From Streptomyces buecherae (GTDB lineage: Bacteria; Actinomycetota; Actinomycetes; Streptomycetales; Streptomycetaceae), in NCBI RefSeq assembly GCF_014295035.1, contig NZ_CP060404.1, positions 5,430,501 through 5,494,500 on the forward strand: a stretch of 64,000 bases of DNA, in the 5' to 3' direction. A program made the position numbers and the translations under genes. The notes below the pieces were generated by a model. That model was given only the letters and a program-made list of their open reading frames with translations. It was not told the DNA's origin and did no database searches. This document shows, one piece after another, positions 21,819 to 30,838 of the stretch (position 1 is the stretch's first letter; each line of letters starts with the position of its first letter).

Positions 21819-23216
21819 GTGAGCACTCTCAGCGTCGAGATGCTGGCAGCGGATGCCGCCGAACCCATCACCTCGGCCGGCCACGCCCAACTGGGCATCG
21901 CCGTCCTCGTCGGCATCGCCGCCATCGTCCTGCTCATCACCAAGTTCAAGCTGCACGCGTTCCTGTCGCTGACCATCGGGTCGCTGGTGCTGGGCGCGGT
22001 CGCGGCGGCGCCGCTCGACAAGGCCATCGCGAGCTTCACGGCGGGGCTGGGCTCCACGGTCGGCGGCGTGGGCGTCCTCATCGCGCTCGGCGCGATCCTC
22101 GGCAAACTCCTGGCCGACTCGGGCGGCGCGGACCAGATCGTGGACACCATCCTGGCCCGCGCCAACCAGCGCACCATGCCCTGGGCCATGGCCCTGATCG
22201 CGGGCATCATCGGGCTGCCGCTCTTCTTCGAGGTCGGCATCGTGTTGCTGATCCCGGTCGTCCTGCTGGTCGCCAAGCGCGGCAACTACTCCCTCATGCG
22301 CATCGGCATCCCGGCCCTGGCCGGCCTGTCCGTGATGCACGGCCTGGTGCCGCCCCACCCCGGCCCGCTCGCCGCCATCGACGCGATCGACGCCAACCTC
22401 GGCGTCACCCTCGCCCTCGGCGTCCTCGTCGGCATCCCCACCGTCGTGATCGCGGGACCCGTCTTCGCCCGGTACGCGGCGCGCTGGGTGGACATCGAGC
22501 CGCCCGAGGGGCTCGTTCCGCAGCGGCCGTCCGAGACGCTGGAGCGCCGCCCCAGCTTCGCCGCCACCGTCTGCACGGTGCTGCTGCCCGTCGTGCTCAT
22601 GCTGGGCAAGGCGCTGGTGGAGATCGTGGTGGACGACCCGGAGAACCACCTCCAGCGGGTCACCGACGTCGTCGGCTCCCCGCTGATCGCGCTGCTCGCC
22701 GCCGTCCTGGTGGCCATGTTCACGCTCGGCCGGGCGGCGGGCTTCGCCAAGGAGCGGCTGTCGGGCATCGTGGACACCTCGCTGGTCCCCATCGCGGGCA
22801 TCCTGCTCATCGTCGGCGCCGGCGGCGGGTTCAAGCAGACCCTGATCGACATCGGCGTCGGCCAGATGATCCTGGACTTCTCCAACGACTGGGACGTCTC
22901 GCCGCTGCTGCTCGCCTGGCTCATCGCGGTCGGCATCCGGCTCGCCACGGGCTCGGCCACGGTCGCCACCATCTCGGCCGCCGGCCTCGTCGCGCCGCTG
23001 GCCACCGACATGTCCACCACCCACCAGGCCCTGCTCGTCCTCGCCGTGGGCGCCGGCTCGCTCTTCTTCAGCCACGTCAACGACGCCGGGTTCTGGATGG
23101 TCAAGGAGTACTTCGGGATGAACGTCGGCCAGACGATCAAGACCTGGTCGCTGATGGAGACGATCATCTCGGTCGTGGCGGGCGGCCTGATCCTCCTCCT
23201 GTCCTTGATCATCTAG
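21819..23216 (+). CDS. gntP: GntP-family gluconate permease
   Basis: A 465-residue integral membrane protein starting at GTG 21819 with AAAGGAA upstream. At least 12 hydrophobic segments are visible. Family features include GLPLFFEVGIVLLIPVV near residues 128-144, VMHGLVPPHPGPLAAI, ATGSATVATISAAGLVAPL and FFSHVNDAGFWMVKEYFGM. GntP-family proteins import gluconate with protons. It lies downstream of gluconokinase and is probably under the same GntR control. Confidence 0.92.
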   Translation: MSTLSVEMLAADAAEPITSAGHAQLGIAVLVGIAAIVLLITKFKLHAFLSLTIGSLVLGAVAAAPLDKAIASFTAGLGSTVGGVGVLIALGAILGKLLADSGGADQIVDTILARANQRTMPWAMALIAGIIGLPLFFEVGIVLLIPVVLLVAKRGNYSLMRIGIPALAGLSVMHGLVPPHPGPLAAIDAIDANLGVTLALGVLVGIPTVVIAGPVFARYAARWVDIEPPEGLVPQRPSETLERRPSFAATVCTVLLPVVLMLGKALVEIVVDDPENHLQRVTDVVGSPLIALLAAVLVAMFTLGRAAGFAKERLSGIVDTSLVPIAGILLIVGAGGGFKQTLIDIGVGQMILDFSNDWDVSPLLLAWLIAVGIRLATGSATVATISAAGLVAPLATDMSTTHQALLVLAVGAGSLFFSHVNDAGFWMVKEYFGMNVGQTIKTWSLMETIISVVAGGLILLLSLII

Positions 23217-23738
23217 CCCCGCTCGCCGCTCGCTGCTTCCCGCCTCCGCTCCGCGCCGTCTCATCCCGCGCCCGTCGGTCCCCGGCCGCCGTTCTCCGGC
23301 TGTCGGCTCGGCGGGTGCTGGCTGCCTCGCCCCGGCTGTCGGTCCGGCGGGCGCCCGGTCCCGCGTACGCCGGCGGCTCCGGGGCGCGGCGGGTGCGGCG
23401 GGCGCGGTCAACCCGCGCCCTCGGCGCGGCGCCGACCCTCAGTCGGACGGGTGGGGTTCGCGCGCGGTGGAGTGACGTTTCTTGGTGTGCCCGCCACCGC
23501 TGCGCCACGCTCACCGCATGGAGGTACACGAGCGGGACGTACGGGGGCGCATGCCCGTACTCCCGGACACGCCAGGGGTGTTGGCCTTCCCTGTGGCCCC
23601 GTACGACACGGTCCGCGGCGGCCCTCGCCACCCGGCCGGACACCGCGGTCGCGGCCCGTGCCACCCGGCCACGCGCCGCGTTCGGGGCGCGCGCCGGGGG
23701 AGCTACGGGCCGTCGGGCCAGCGCGCGGGGGGCGACCG
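23217..23738. other. Intergenic region with imperfect repeats and a doubtful small frame
   Basis: No confident gene is present in these 522 bases. An imperfect direct repeat (CCGGCTGTCGG at about 23,296 and 23,332, both followed by a CGGCGGG segment) lies after the permease. A frame from ATG 23518 to 23742 (74 residues, Arg/Gly/Pro-rich) ends in an ATGA overlap with the next gene, which is the only reason to consider it real. No RNA or terminator is clear. Confidence 0.4.
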
Positions 23739-24617
23739 ATGAACGGGCGTGGCGACATGTCACAGCGCGCCGCATGGGACCGGGAGCGGGGCCACGAGCG
23801 GGCGGACGAACGGACCCGGCCACGGGCCCACGGCACCCGGGAGACCGACCCGACCGGCGCTGACCACCGGGCCGTGGCCCCCGCGCGCGACGGCGTCCCC
23901 GGCGCGGCCCCGCCGGCACGGGCCGCCGATCCGCACCACGAGGCCGTCCCCGACGTGACCTGGGCGCTGCCAACGCCCGAGCGGCCGGCGGCGCACCGGG
24001 GCGCGCGGGGGCCGGGCGAGCCGGCGCCGCCCGGTGAGCGCGCCGTCGTGGTGGAGAGCGGTAGGTTCCGGCTGCGCGAACTCGCGCCCACGGACGTGGA
24101 CGCCGTACTGGCCGTCTTCGACGACCCCGGCGCCCCGCGCGCGTTCGGGGCGCACTCCTTCCGCCGTCGCGACGCGGTCGCGCTGGTCGAAGAAGCCCTG
24201 GCCAGCGCGCGGCAGCGGCCTCGCACGCACTACCGCCTCGCCGTCAGCCGAGCGCACTCGGGCGAACTGATCGGCACGGCCAAGCTCGTCCTCGACCGGC
24301 CCGAGCGGGACGCCCTCGTACGCACCGGCCACCGCGGCGCCGAGGTCGGCATGGCCCTGCGCGCCGACCAGGCCAGCGTCGGCCACAGCATGGAAGTCGG
24401 CTACCTCCTCGGCGTGCTGGGCTTCGACCGGCTCGGCCTGCACCGCCTCTGGGCGGGCGTCCTCCCCTCCAACGCCGCCGCCCGACGCGCCGCGGAGCGG
24501 GCGGGCATGACCCGCGAGGGCGTGTTGCGGCACTACGCCTACGCGAACGGCGACTGGTACGACCTTGTCCGGTACGCCATCCTCGAACACGACTGGCACG
24601 CCCGCCTGCGACGTTGA
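23739..24617 (+). CDS. RimJ/RimL-like GNAT acetyltransferase with disordered N-terminus
   Basis: A 292-residue protein starting at ATG 23739. The first 100 residues are charged and low in complexity. The GNAT domain begins at VVVESGRFRLRELAPTDVDAVLAVFDDP and contains EVGYLLGVLGFDRLGLHRLWAGVLPSNAAARRAAERAGM, the typical C-terminal half of RimJ/RimL family enzymes, ending with YDLVRYAILEHDW. The acetyl-CoA loop is degenerate: where R-G-x-G-x-A/G is usual, SMEVGYLLGVLGF occurs. Substrate unknown. The N-terminal extension is unusual for the family and may reflect a wrong start; an internal start near GTG 24051 would remove it. Confidence 0.75.
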   Translation: MNGRGDMSQRAAWDRERGHERADERTRPRAHGTRETDPTGADHRAVAPARDGVPGAAPPARAADPHHEAVPDVTWALPTPERPAAHRGARGPGEPAPPGERAVVVESGRFRLRELAPTDVDAVLAVFDDPGAPRAFGAHSFRRRDAVALVEEALASARQRPRTHYRLAVSRAHSGELIGTAKLVLDRPERDALVRTGHRGAEVGMALRADQASVGHSMEVGYLLGVLGFDRLGLHRLWAGVLPSNAAARRAAERAGMTREGVLRHYAYANGDWYDLVRYAILEHDWHARLRR

Positions 24618-25212
24618 CCCCACCCCGCAACGGCCCACCGCCGCCCGGTGTTTGCCCTCCCGCTCCGGCTCGCCTCTCACCCCTCACCCCTCACCCCTCG
24701 CCTCTCTCGCCTCGCCGCCGCCCGCGTCCGCGCCCCGGCTGCCCCGCGCGTGGCTGCTGAGCCCTCGCGGCGTACCCCCTCCGCGCCGTACACACCGCCC
24801 GTGGCGCGCAGCTACCCCCGTACGTGCGGCCCGAGTTGGGCCGGGCCACCGCAGGCCCCGGGTACGACAGGACCGCCGCCCGGCCAAACGGGCGGGGACT
24901 CCACGTACGGCCGGAAATAGCCGGTGATAGGGAGAGATGAGGCGGGAAACGTGGGTGTATCTCACCTTGCCGCACACTGGAAGGGAAACGTGGGTGTGGA
25001 GCGAAACGGGAGCCGTCAGCGGGAGTTTAAAGCGGGCGTGCGGACGAAAAGAATGAGGGGTGCACCAGCCGAAAGGATTCGTCAACGGGCTTGACCCGGC
25101 GTGCCCTTCGCCGCCCTGGTTCACCGCCCCACGGGCGGATACAGTGACGCTCGCTCTCTCGCCTTGCCACCGCAGCGTGTCGAAGCCCGACCGGTGACTC
25201 TAGGAGAACCAC
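24618..25212. other. Intergenic region with a direct repeat upstream of a lipoprotein gene
   Basis: These 595 bases hold no convincing gene. The left part is pyrimidine-rich. The right part is more AT-rich and contains a perfect 15-bp direct repeat (24944-24958 and 24983-24997). It probably includes the promoter of the lipoprotein gene at 25213, whose start is preceded by TAGGAGAACC. Confidence 0.5.
24944..24997. repeat. Perfect 15-bp direct repeat, possible regulatory site
   Basis: GGGAAACGTGGGTGT occurs at 24944-24958 and again at 24983-24997, a centre spacing of 39 bp. The repeat lies about 215-270 bp upstream of the lipoprotein gene. Such paired identical sites at low helical-phase error often bind a regulator, but none is known to me for this sequence. 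Confidence 0.5.
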
Positions 25213-26391
25213 ATGGGGCGCATTCTCCGTCGACGGACTCCCCGCCTGTTGACCGCTTTGTTCGCCTTCTCCGTCATCTCCCTCCAGGCAGGCTGCGACA
25301 GCTCATCCGATTCCGCACCGTCGCCCACCGCTGTAAAGGGAGGCGTCGAAAGCCGGGTAAGGGGCACCGAATTCAGAATCCCGGAGACCGTGTTGCTGCT
25401 CAACTGCTCTCCGGCCAGGGAAGTCGCCCTCACCGCGCTCTCCGTGCGCGACGGCAGCGTCGTGTCCACGGCGTCGGGCGACCTGCCGGCCGACCAGAAC
25501 CCCAGCGGCTCCTACGCCTGCCACGACGGCATCGGCGGATATCCCGCCTCCTCGGCGCTGCGGCAGATGTTCAACGAGGACTACACCCTGATGGCCGGGC
25601 GCATCGCCGGGCCCGGCGGGTTGGGCGAACGGGCGGTGGCCTTCGAGGTGCGCACCGGGCTGCCGGCGGGGCCGGAGCCGGAATCGGGAAGCCCCGCCGA
25701 CGCTCCACGGGACAGTTATCCGGTCTTCCACGAGGGCGACCTCTGGTACATCGACCGCGCGGGCCGGCTGCGTAGTCGGCTGCCCGAGAACCCACCGGAG
25801 AGCGCCCGGGACCGTGGCCCGGCCGTCGACGCCGACGGCGAGCCGCTCAGCGAGGTCTCCTTCGGCGGCGGCGTGGCCTGGCGCGCGAAGGACTCCGACC
25901 TGAACGAGTCCGCCATTCACCCCACCGGCGGCTACATCGCCGAACACAACACCGTCTGGAACCAACTCCAACTCCGTAAGCGCGGTGCCGACCGCGACGC
26001 CGGAACCCCGTTGAGCAAAAGCGTGGACTACGGCGGCAACGGACCACGAATTCCCCGTGGCAGCACCGAGGTCCCCGATTGCTCGCCCGAATTCTGGCTG
26101 GACTCCCGCGAGCTGATCTGCTCCCACGCGGGAAAGTCGGACGCCCAGATCCTCCGGGTGCGATTCACGGCAGACCTCCAGATCGTGCGGGACGTCGAAC
26201 CACTCCTCCCCGAGACCGATCTCCCCTCCTACGGTGCTGTGCCATCGCCGGACAAGAAACAGATCGCCTTTCTCGCGGAACGCGGCGACAAGGTCGAGGT
26301 GTACCGCCAGTCGCTGCGCGCGGGTTCGCAACCCGTCAAAATCGCCGAGGCGCCGGATTCCGGAGTCACCTACCTCCTGGGGTGGAATTGA
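25213..26391 (+). CDS. Putative lipoprotein with beta-propeller-like repeats
   Basis: A 392-residue protein starting at ATG 25213 with AGGAGA upstream. Basic residues and a hydrophobic helix lead to the lipobox LQAGC at about residue 27, so it is lipid-anchored outside the membrane. The remainder is beta-rich; segments such as YPVFHEGDLWYIDRAGRL and SPDKKQIAFLAERGDKVEVY resemble WD40-like/PD40 blades, which suggests a propeller. Four cysteines beyond the lipobox could form disulfides. I do not recognise a specific family. It stands alone, convergent with the monooxygenase. Confidence 0.65.
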   Translation: MGRILRRRTPRLLTALFAFSVISLQAGCDSSSDSAPSPTAVKGGVESRVRGTEFRIPETVLLLNCSPAREVALTALSVRDGSVVSTASGDLPADQNPSGSYACHDGIGGYPASSALRQMFNEDYTLMAGRIAGPGGLGERAVAFEVRTGLPAGPEPESGSPADAPRDSYPVFHEGDLWYIDRAGRLRSRLPENPPESARDRGPAVDADGEPLSEVSFGGGVAWRAKDSDLNESAIHPTGGYIAEHNTVWNQLQLRKRGADRDAGTPLSKSVDYGGNGPRIPRGSTEVPDCSPEFWLDSRELICSHAGKSDAQILRVRFTADLQIVRDVEPLLPETDLPSYGAVPSPDKKQIAFLAERGDKVEVYRQSLRAGSQPVKIAEAPDSGVTYLLGWN

Positions 26392-26460
26392 CGCCCCGAG
26401 TGCTTTGCTGCCGAGCTCTGCCGAGTCCTGCTGAGCCCGGGCACCCGGACGATCATGGTC

Positions 26461-26484
26461 GGGGCATCGGGGCATCGGGGCATC
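26461..26484. repeat. Three tandem 8-bp repeats
   Basis: GGGGCATC is repeated exactly three times in the convergent gap between the lipoprotein and monooxygenase genes. It is a minor tandem repeat that could vary between strains; no function is evident. Confidence 0.7.
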
Positions 26485-26526
26485 GGCACCTTGGGTGGGG
26501 AGGAGCGCCGCGCCGTTCCTACCGGC

Positions 26527-28629
26527 CTAACGGCTCGCGGGTGCGCCGGACGCCCGCTCCACCGTGCGGTCCGCACCGCCAGTCGCGTCGCGACCCGCGC
26601 CGGGAGTCGCGCCGCCAGCCGCGTGGGGTGCCGCGCCGTGGTCCGCACCCGGAACCGTGGTGGCGGGGCGTCCGCGGCGTATGCGGGTGAGGTAGTCCGG
26701 CACGTCGCTCGGGTCGTCGGTGATGAGGCCGATGTAGCCGTCGGGTCGGATCAGGAACACCGCGTTGCCGTACCGCTGTCGGGCGTGCGCGGAGGCGTGG
26801 CGTATGACGATGTGCCGCAGTGGGGCCTGGTCGTGGTGGTGGGCGGGGGTGGGTTCGGGGGGCGTGGGGGGACCGACGGCTGTGGTGAGGGCGGTGGCAC
26901 TGGTGGCGGTGGCGGATGTGGGGCTGGTGGTCGCGGAGGGCTCGCTCTGGGGGGCGGGCCGGTCGGGTGGCGTGGGCGCGTCGGGCAGGTCGTGGGCGGT
27001 GCGGAAGTCCAGCAGGGTGAAGTGCGGGCCCTGGAGGGCGTCGAAGACGGTGAACTCCTTGCCGGCGGCGTCCACACAGCGCGCGTTCGGGGCGCGGTCG
27101 CCGGGGCGCAGGGCGTCGGAGTCCGGGGCCGGGCGTGGGGCGCGGCGGTCCACGGCGAGCCAGCCTCCCGCATACGAGAGGGTGAGCTGGTGGGTGTCGG
27201 AGCCCATCCGCACGCCACCGCCGGCCTCGTCGAGCGGGCGCCCGCGATGCAGCCGGGTGCTGAGGCCGAGCACTTCGGCGGCTATGGGCAGCCGCTCCTC
27301 CTCGTAGGTGTCGAGCAGGCTCTCGTGCGCGCCGTGTCGCAGCACCTGCTCCAGCTTCCAGCCGAGGTTGTAGGCGTCCTGCACGCTGGTGTTGAGGCCC
27401 TGGCCGCCGGCCGGTGAGTGCACGTGGGCCGCGTCACCGAGCAGGAAGACCCTGCCGATCCGGAACCGCTCGGCCATCGCGGCGCGCGGTCGGAACTCCG
27501 AGGCCCAGAGCACGTCGCGGACGGCCGACGCGGGCAACGACGTGCGCTCGGCCAGCAACCGGCGCACCGCGTCCGGAGTGGTGTCCGGCACGGCGTCCGG
27601 GTCATCGAACTGGGCCAGGAACTGGAACGTGTCCGTCCCGGCGAGCGGACACAGCGCCGTGCTCCCGTCCTGGTCCTCCGACCACACGTGCCAGTGGTCG
27701 CGATCGATCCGCGCTGCCGTCAGCCACTCGGAACCCTCCGCCTCCGCGCCGCCAGGACCAGCCGTCTCGTCGGCCGGCCCCGCCGCGCCCGCCTGGTCCG
27801 AGGCCGGGGTGACCGTCGCCCCGGTGTCGGACGCCGGGTCGGACGCGGGGGCGGACGCGGCGTCGCGCGAGGCCGCGATGCGTACGTCGGCGACCAGTAT
27901 CGGCATCGGGTCCACCGTGTGCCCGCGCATGGCCACGCCGGTCAGCCTGCGCACCGTGCTGCGTCCGCCGTCCGCCGCGATCACATAGGCGGCCCGGACC
28001 GTCTCGTCAGGGCCGGAGGGTCTCGCCAGCGTCGCGCTCACGCCGTGCGCGTCCTGGTGGAAGTCGGTCAGCCTGGTGCGGAACTCGACCCTGCCGCCCA
28101 GCTCGCGCAGCCGCTCGTACAACACCTCCTGGGTGCGCCACTGCGGCACCATCCACGTCTCGCGATACGGAGAGCCCTCGTCCGGCTCGGCCCGGTCCAG
28201 CATGTCCCATTCCTCCAGGCGCTGCCTGCCGCGCCAGCGCTGCATGAGGGGATAGGGGCCACCGAACCGGGCGATGGCCGGGCCGATGCCGAGGTCGTCG
28301 AAGATCTCCCGGGTCCGGGGCTGGATGCCCTTGCCGCGCGCCCCGGGAAAGAGGGTGTCCGACTGCTCGATCACGCGCGCGGGCACGCCGCGCCGGGCCA
28401 GGTCGCAGGCGAGCGTGAGGCCCGTCGGGCCCGCGCCGACGATCAGCACGACCGTCGGCGCGGCCTCCGCCGTGGCCTGGGCCAACGGACCTGTCGCCGG
28501 GCCCGTCGGCATCCCTGGTTCGGAAACCTCCACCGGCCGCGCTGGACGCGCCGCCCCGGATGCCGCCCCCTCGGGCGGGGCAGTGGCCCCGGGCGCCGGC
28601 GGCGCGTGGGGAGTCGAGCGAGCGGCCAT
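26527..28629 (-). CDS. FAD-dependent aromatic monooxygenase (PheA/TfdB family)
   Basis: A 700-residue flavoprotein; ATG 28629 has AAGGAG 5 nt upstream. The FAD-binding motif is VLIVGAGPTGLTLACDLARRG near residues 55-75, the second nucleotide motif is YVIAADGGRSTVRRLTG, and the GD motif is FLLGDAAHVHSPAGGQGLNTSVQDAYNLG-type sequence. A thioredoxin-like C-terminal domain follows (HFTLLDFRTAHD). Family members hydroxylate phenols, anthracyclines, tetracyclines or rifamycins with NAD(P)H. Two low-complexity inserts (Ala/Asp-rich near 265-310, Pro/Thr-rich near 575-620) are unusual. It is divergent from a TetR regulator and carries a predicted operator over its ribosome site, so it is probably induced by its substrate. 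Confidence 0.85.
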   Translation of the reverse strand: MAARSTPHAPPAPGATAPPEGAASGAARPARPVEVSEPGMPTGPATGPLAQATAEAAPTVVLIVGAGPTGLTLACDLARRGVPARVIEQSDTLFPGARGKGIQPRTREIFDDLGIGPAIARFGGPYPLMQRWRGRQRLEEWDMLDRAEPDEGSPYRETWMVPQWRTQEVLYERLRELGGRVEFRTRLTDFHQDAHGVSATLARPSGPDETVRAAYVIAADGGRSTVRRLTGVAMRGHTVDPMPILVADVRIAASRDAASAPASDPASDTGATVTPASDQAGAAGPADETAGPGGAEAEGSEWLTAARIDRDHWHVWSEDQDGSTALCPLAGTDTFQFLAQFDDPDAVPDTTPDAVRRLLAERTSLPASAVRDVLWASEFRPRAAMAERFRIGRVFLLGDAAHVHSPAGGQGLNTSVQDAYNLGWKLEQVLRHGAHESLLDTYEEERLPIAAEVLGLSTRLHRGRPLDEAGGGVRMGSDTHQLTLSYAGGWLAVDRRAPRPAPDSDALRPGDRAPNARCVDAAGKEFTVFDALQGPHFTLLDFRTAHDLPDAPTPPDRPAPQSEPSATTSPTSATATSATALTTAVGPPTPPEPTPAHHHDQAPLRHIVIRHASAHARQRYGNAVFLIRPDGYIGLITDDPSDVPDYLTRIRRGRPATTVPGADHGAAPHAAGGATPGAGRDATGGADRTVERASGAPASR

Positions 28630-28637
28630 CACGGCTC

Positions 28638-28688
28638 CTTAACCTCGTTAAGTTCGCGTACTTGGAGTGTGCGCTTAACGCTGTTAAG
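28638..28688. promoter_or_regulatory. Pair of CTTAAC-N3-GTTAAG operators between monooxygenase and tetR-like gene
   Basis: CTTAAC-CTC-GTTAAG at 28638-28652 and CTTAAC-GCT-GTTAAG at 28674-28688 are identical 6-3-6 inverted repeats, 36 bp apart. The first overlaps the monooxygenase ribosome site (start 28629), the second is 60 bp upstream of the TetR start (28749). They are almost certainly the binding sites of the divergent TetR-family repressor. Confidence 0.85.
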
Positions 28689-28748
28689 TTGTCAAGGGCC
28701 CGCCGGACCTGGGGGCGGGGGACCGCGGTGGGAGGGGAAAATGGCCAC

Positions 28749-29423
28749 ATGGCGACGACGCGACTGGACCGGGCCCAGGTGGTGGACACCGCGCTGCGAC
28801 TGTTGAACGAGGTGGGGCTCGACGGGCTCACCCTGCGCAGGATCGCCAAGGAGCTGAACGTGCAGGCGCCCGCGCTGTACTGGCACTTCAAGAACAAGCA
28901 GGAACTGCTGGACGAGATGGCCACGGCGATCTACCGCCGGATGCACGAGGAGCGTCCGATCGTCGCGGACACCTGGCAGGAGCAGCTCGCCGAGTTCAGC
29001 AGGCGGCTGCGGCAGACGCTGCTCGGCCTGCGGGACGGCGCGAAGGTCTTCAGCGGCAGCCGCTTCACCGACGCCGGGCACGCGCAGTCGCTCGACGCGC
29101 ACCTGCGGGTGTTCGTCGACGCCGGCTACCCCGTGGGGCTGGCCGCCCGCGCCTCGTTCATCGCGTTCACCTACACCCTCGGCTTCGTCATCGAGGAGCA
29201 GGCGGTGCATCCGATGCCGGGCGAGCAGGCGCCGGGGTACGACGTGGCGGAGCGCGCCGAGTTCATAGGGTCGGAGTTTCCGCTGGCGGTCGAGGTGGGC
29301 CCGGACCTCTTCCACGACTACGGGGACCGGTTCGAGGAGGGGCTGCGGGTGATCGTCGCCGGCCTTGAGGCCACCCTGCTGGCCACCCCCGCCCCCTCCA
29401 GCCCGGCGAGCCAACCCGCCTGA
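28749..29423 (+). CDS. TetR-family repressor with tetracycline-repressor-type C-terminal domain
   Basis: A 224-residue protein starting at ATG 28749 (MATTRLDRAQVVDTALRLLNE). The HTH covers GLDGLTLRRIAKELNVQAPALYWHFKNKQELLDEM, almost a consensus TetR class sequence. The C-terminal domain (LLGLRDGAKVFSGSRF to TYTLGFVIEEQAV) matches the TetR_C_1 type that binds planar aromatic ligands such as tetracyclines. It is divergent from the monooxygenase, and two identical operators lie between them, so autoregulation and ligand-induced expression of the monooxygenase are expected. Confidence 0.9.
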   Translation: MATTRLDRAQVVDTALRLLNEVGLDGLTLRRIAKELNVQAPALYWHFKNKQELLDEMATAIYRRMHEERPIVADTWQEQLAEFSRRLRQTLLGLRDGAKVFSGSRFTDAGHAQSLDAHLRVFVDAGYPVGLAARASFIAFTYTLGFVIEEQAVHPMPGEQAPGYDVAERAEFIGSEFPLAVEVGPDLFHDYGDRFEEGLRVIVAGLEATLLATPAPSSPASQPA

Positions 29424-29650
29424 CCGCCCCGCCGTCGCGGACCGCCTCACCGCCGCGAACCACCCCGCGCCGCGAACGGCCGGTCAGGCGAACGGCCCCC
29501 GCGCCGCGAACGCCCCCGCAACGCGAACGGCCCGGCACCGCGCTGTGCGCGCGTACCGGGCCGAAGGGCTCTGCGGTCGGACCGACGGGCTCCGCGGTCG
29601 TGCCGGCGTCGCTCCGCGATCTCTCCGCGGGTGCCGCTCCGCGTACCCGC

Positions 29651-30838
29651 CTACCGCTTCCGCTTGCCGGAGATCGACCGCTTGATGACCGGGGTCAGGG
29701 GGTTCTCGACCAGTTTGTGCAGCAGCCAGGCGAGGGCCAGCATGATCGCGATGGTGAGCGCGAACGTCGCGTGCGAGGGGATGTCGAGGTCCTGGTGGAG
29801 CGTCTCCACGGCGACCCAGCCCAGGTGTTCGTGGACCAGGTAGAAGGGGTAGGTCAGGGCGCCGGCGACGGTGAGCCAGCGCCAGTTGGCCCAGTTCAGC
29901 TTGCCGAGGGCGACGAGGGCCACCGCCAGGTAGCCCAGCGCGACGATGCCGATGATGACCGAGGTGTGGCGGTACGAGAAGAAGTCCGGGTTCTGGGGGT
30001 GCCAGAGCTCGTCCACCGCGTACCGCTGTCCTATCAGGAAGCTGACTCCGACGATGCCCCAGGCCAGGGCGTCATTGCCGAAACGATGCACCAGGTAGAG
30101 GCCGATGCCGCCGACGAAGTACGGCGCGTACTCCGGCATCAGCACGATGTCCAGGAGTGGCTGGTCGGCGGCGTCGGCCATGGCCGCGGCCAGCGTCCAC
30201 ACCGCGCAGAACAGCACGACCCGGTGCCGGCTCGCCCCGGGGAGCACCACGAACAGGGCGAACAGCGCGTAGAACCGCAGCTCCGCCCAGAGGGTCCAGC
30301 ACACGCCGAGCACCCGGTCGGCGCCGAGCGGCTGCTGGAGCATCGTGAAGTTGACCAGCGTGTCGCTGGGCGAGACGGTCGCGAACGCCACGGCCGGAAG
30401 CGCGAAGACGGCCGTGACCAGGATGATCGCCGCCCAGTAGGCGGGGAAGAGCCGCGAGACGCGGGAGGCGAAGAAGTCCTTGAGCGGACGGCCCCAGCCG
30501 CTCATGCAGATCACGAAGCCACTGATGACGAAGAAGATCTGCACGCCGAGGCAGCCGTAGGCGAACCACTCGGACGCGGTGGGGAACTGGTGGGAGGGGG
30601 ACGAGCCCCACGCCTTGGCGATCTCGCCGTCGCGCCCGCCGTAGTGGTAGCAGGCGACCATGAGCGCCGCGACCAGCCGCAGCCCGTCCAGTGCGCGTAG
30701 CCGCGACGGCGGGCGCTGCCCCGGAGGCTTGCCCTCCAGGGCGGCGACCGGAGCGTCGGGCACCCCCGGCCTGTCGGCCGGGGGCGTGGCGGTCACGGCA
30801 TCGGGGAGCGGCCCCGGTGCGGTACTCGGAGCCGTCAT
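29651..30838 (-). CDS. Acyltransferase 3 family membrane protein of the wall-polymer cluster
   Basis: A 395-residue protein; the ATG at 30838 overlaps the stop of the upstream gene (ATGA). After a cytoplasmic Pro-rich tail of about 40 residues come around ten membrane helices. The family motif RALDGLRLVAALMVACYHYGG (with the catalytic His) lies near residues 48-68, followed by GVQIFFVISGFVICMSGWG and FFASRVSRLFPAYWAA. Such OafA-like enzymes O-acetylate exported sugars. As the last gene of a leftward operon with a glycosyltransferase and a polysialyltransferase-like enzyme, it probably acylates the same polymer. Confidence 0.88.
   Translation of the reverse strand: MTAPSTAPGPLPDAVTATPPADRPGVPDAPVAALEGKPPGQRPPSRLRALDGLRLVAALMVACYHYGGRDGEIAKAWGSSPSHQFPTASEWFAYGCLGVQIFFVISGFVICMSGWGRPLKDFFASRVSRLFPAYWAAIILVTAVFALPAVAFATVSPSDTLVNFTMLQQPLGADRVLGVCWTLWAELRFYALFALFVVLPGASRHRVVLFCAVWTLAAAMADAADQPLLDIVLMPEYAPYFVGGIGLYLVHRFGNDALAWGIVGVSFLIGQRYAVDELWHPQNPDFFSYRHTSVIIGIVALGYLAVALVALGKLNWANWRWLTVAGALTYPFYLVHEHLGWVAVETLHQDLDIPSHATFALTIAIMLALAWLLHKLVENPLTPVIKRSISGKRKR

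Noticed and set aside
23518..23742. Small gene coupled to the acetyltransferase by an ATGA overlap
   Set aside because: Its translation is Arg/Gly/Pro-rich and has no ribosome site; the overlap alone is weak evidence.
21002..23863. Long plus-strand open frame over gluconokinase and permease
   Set aside because: It is another frame of two certain genes, and the product is Arg/Pro-rich nonsense.
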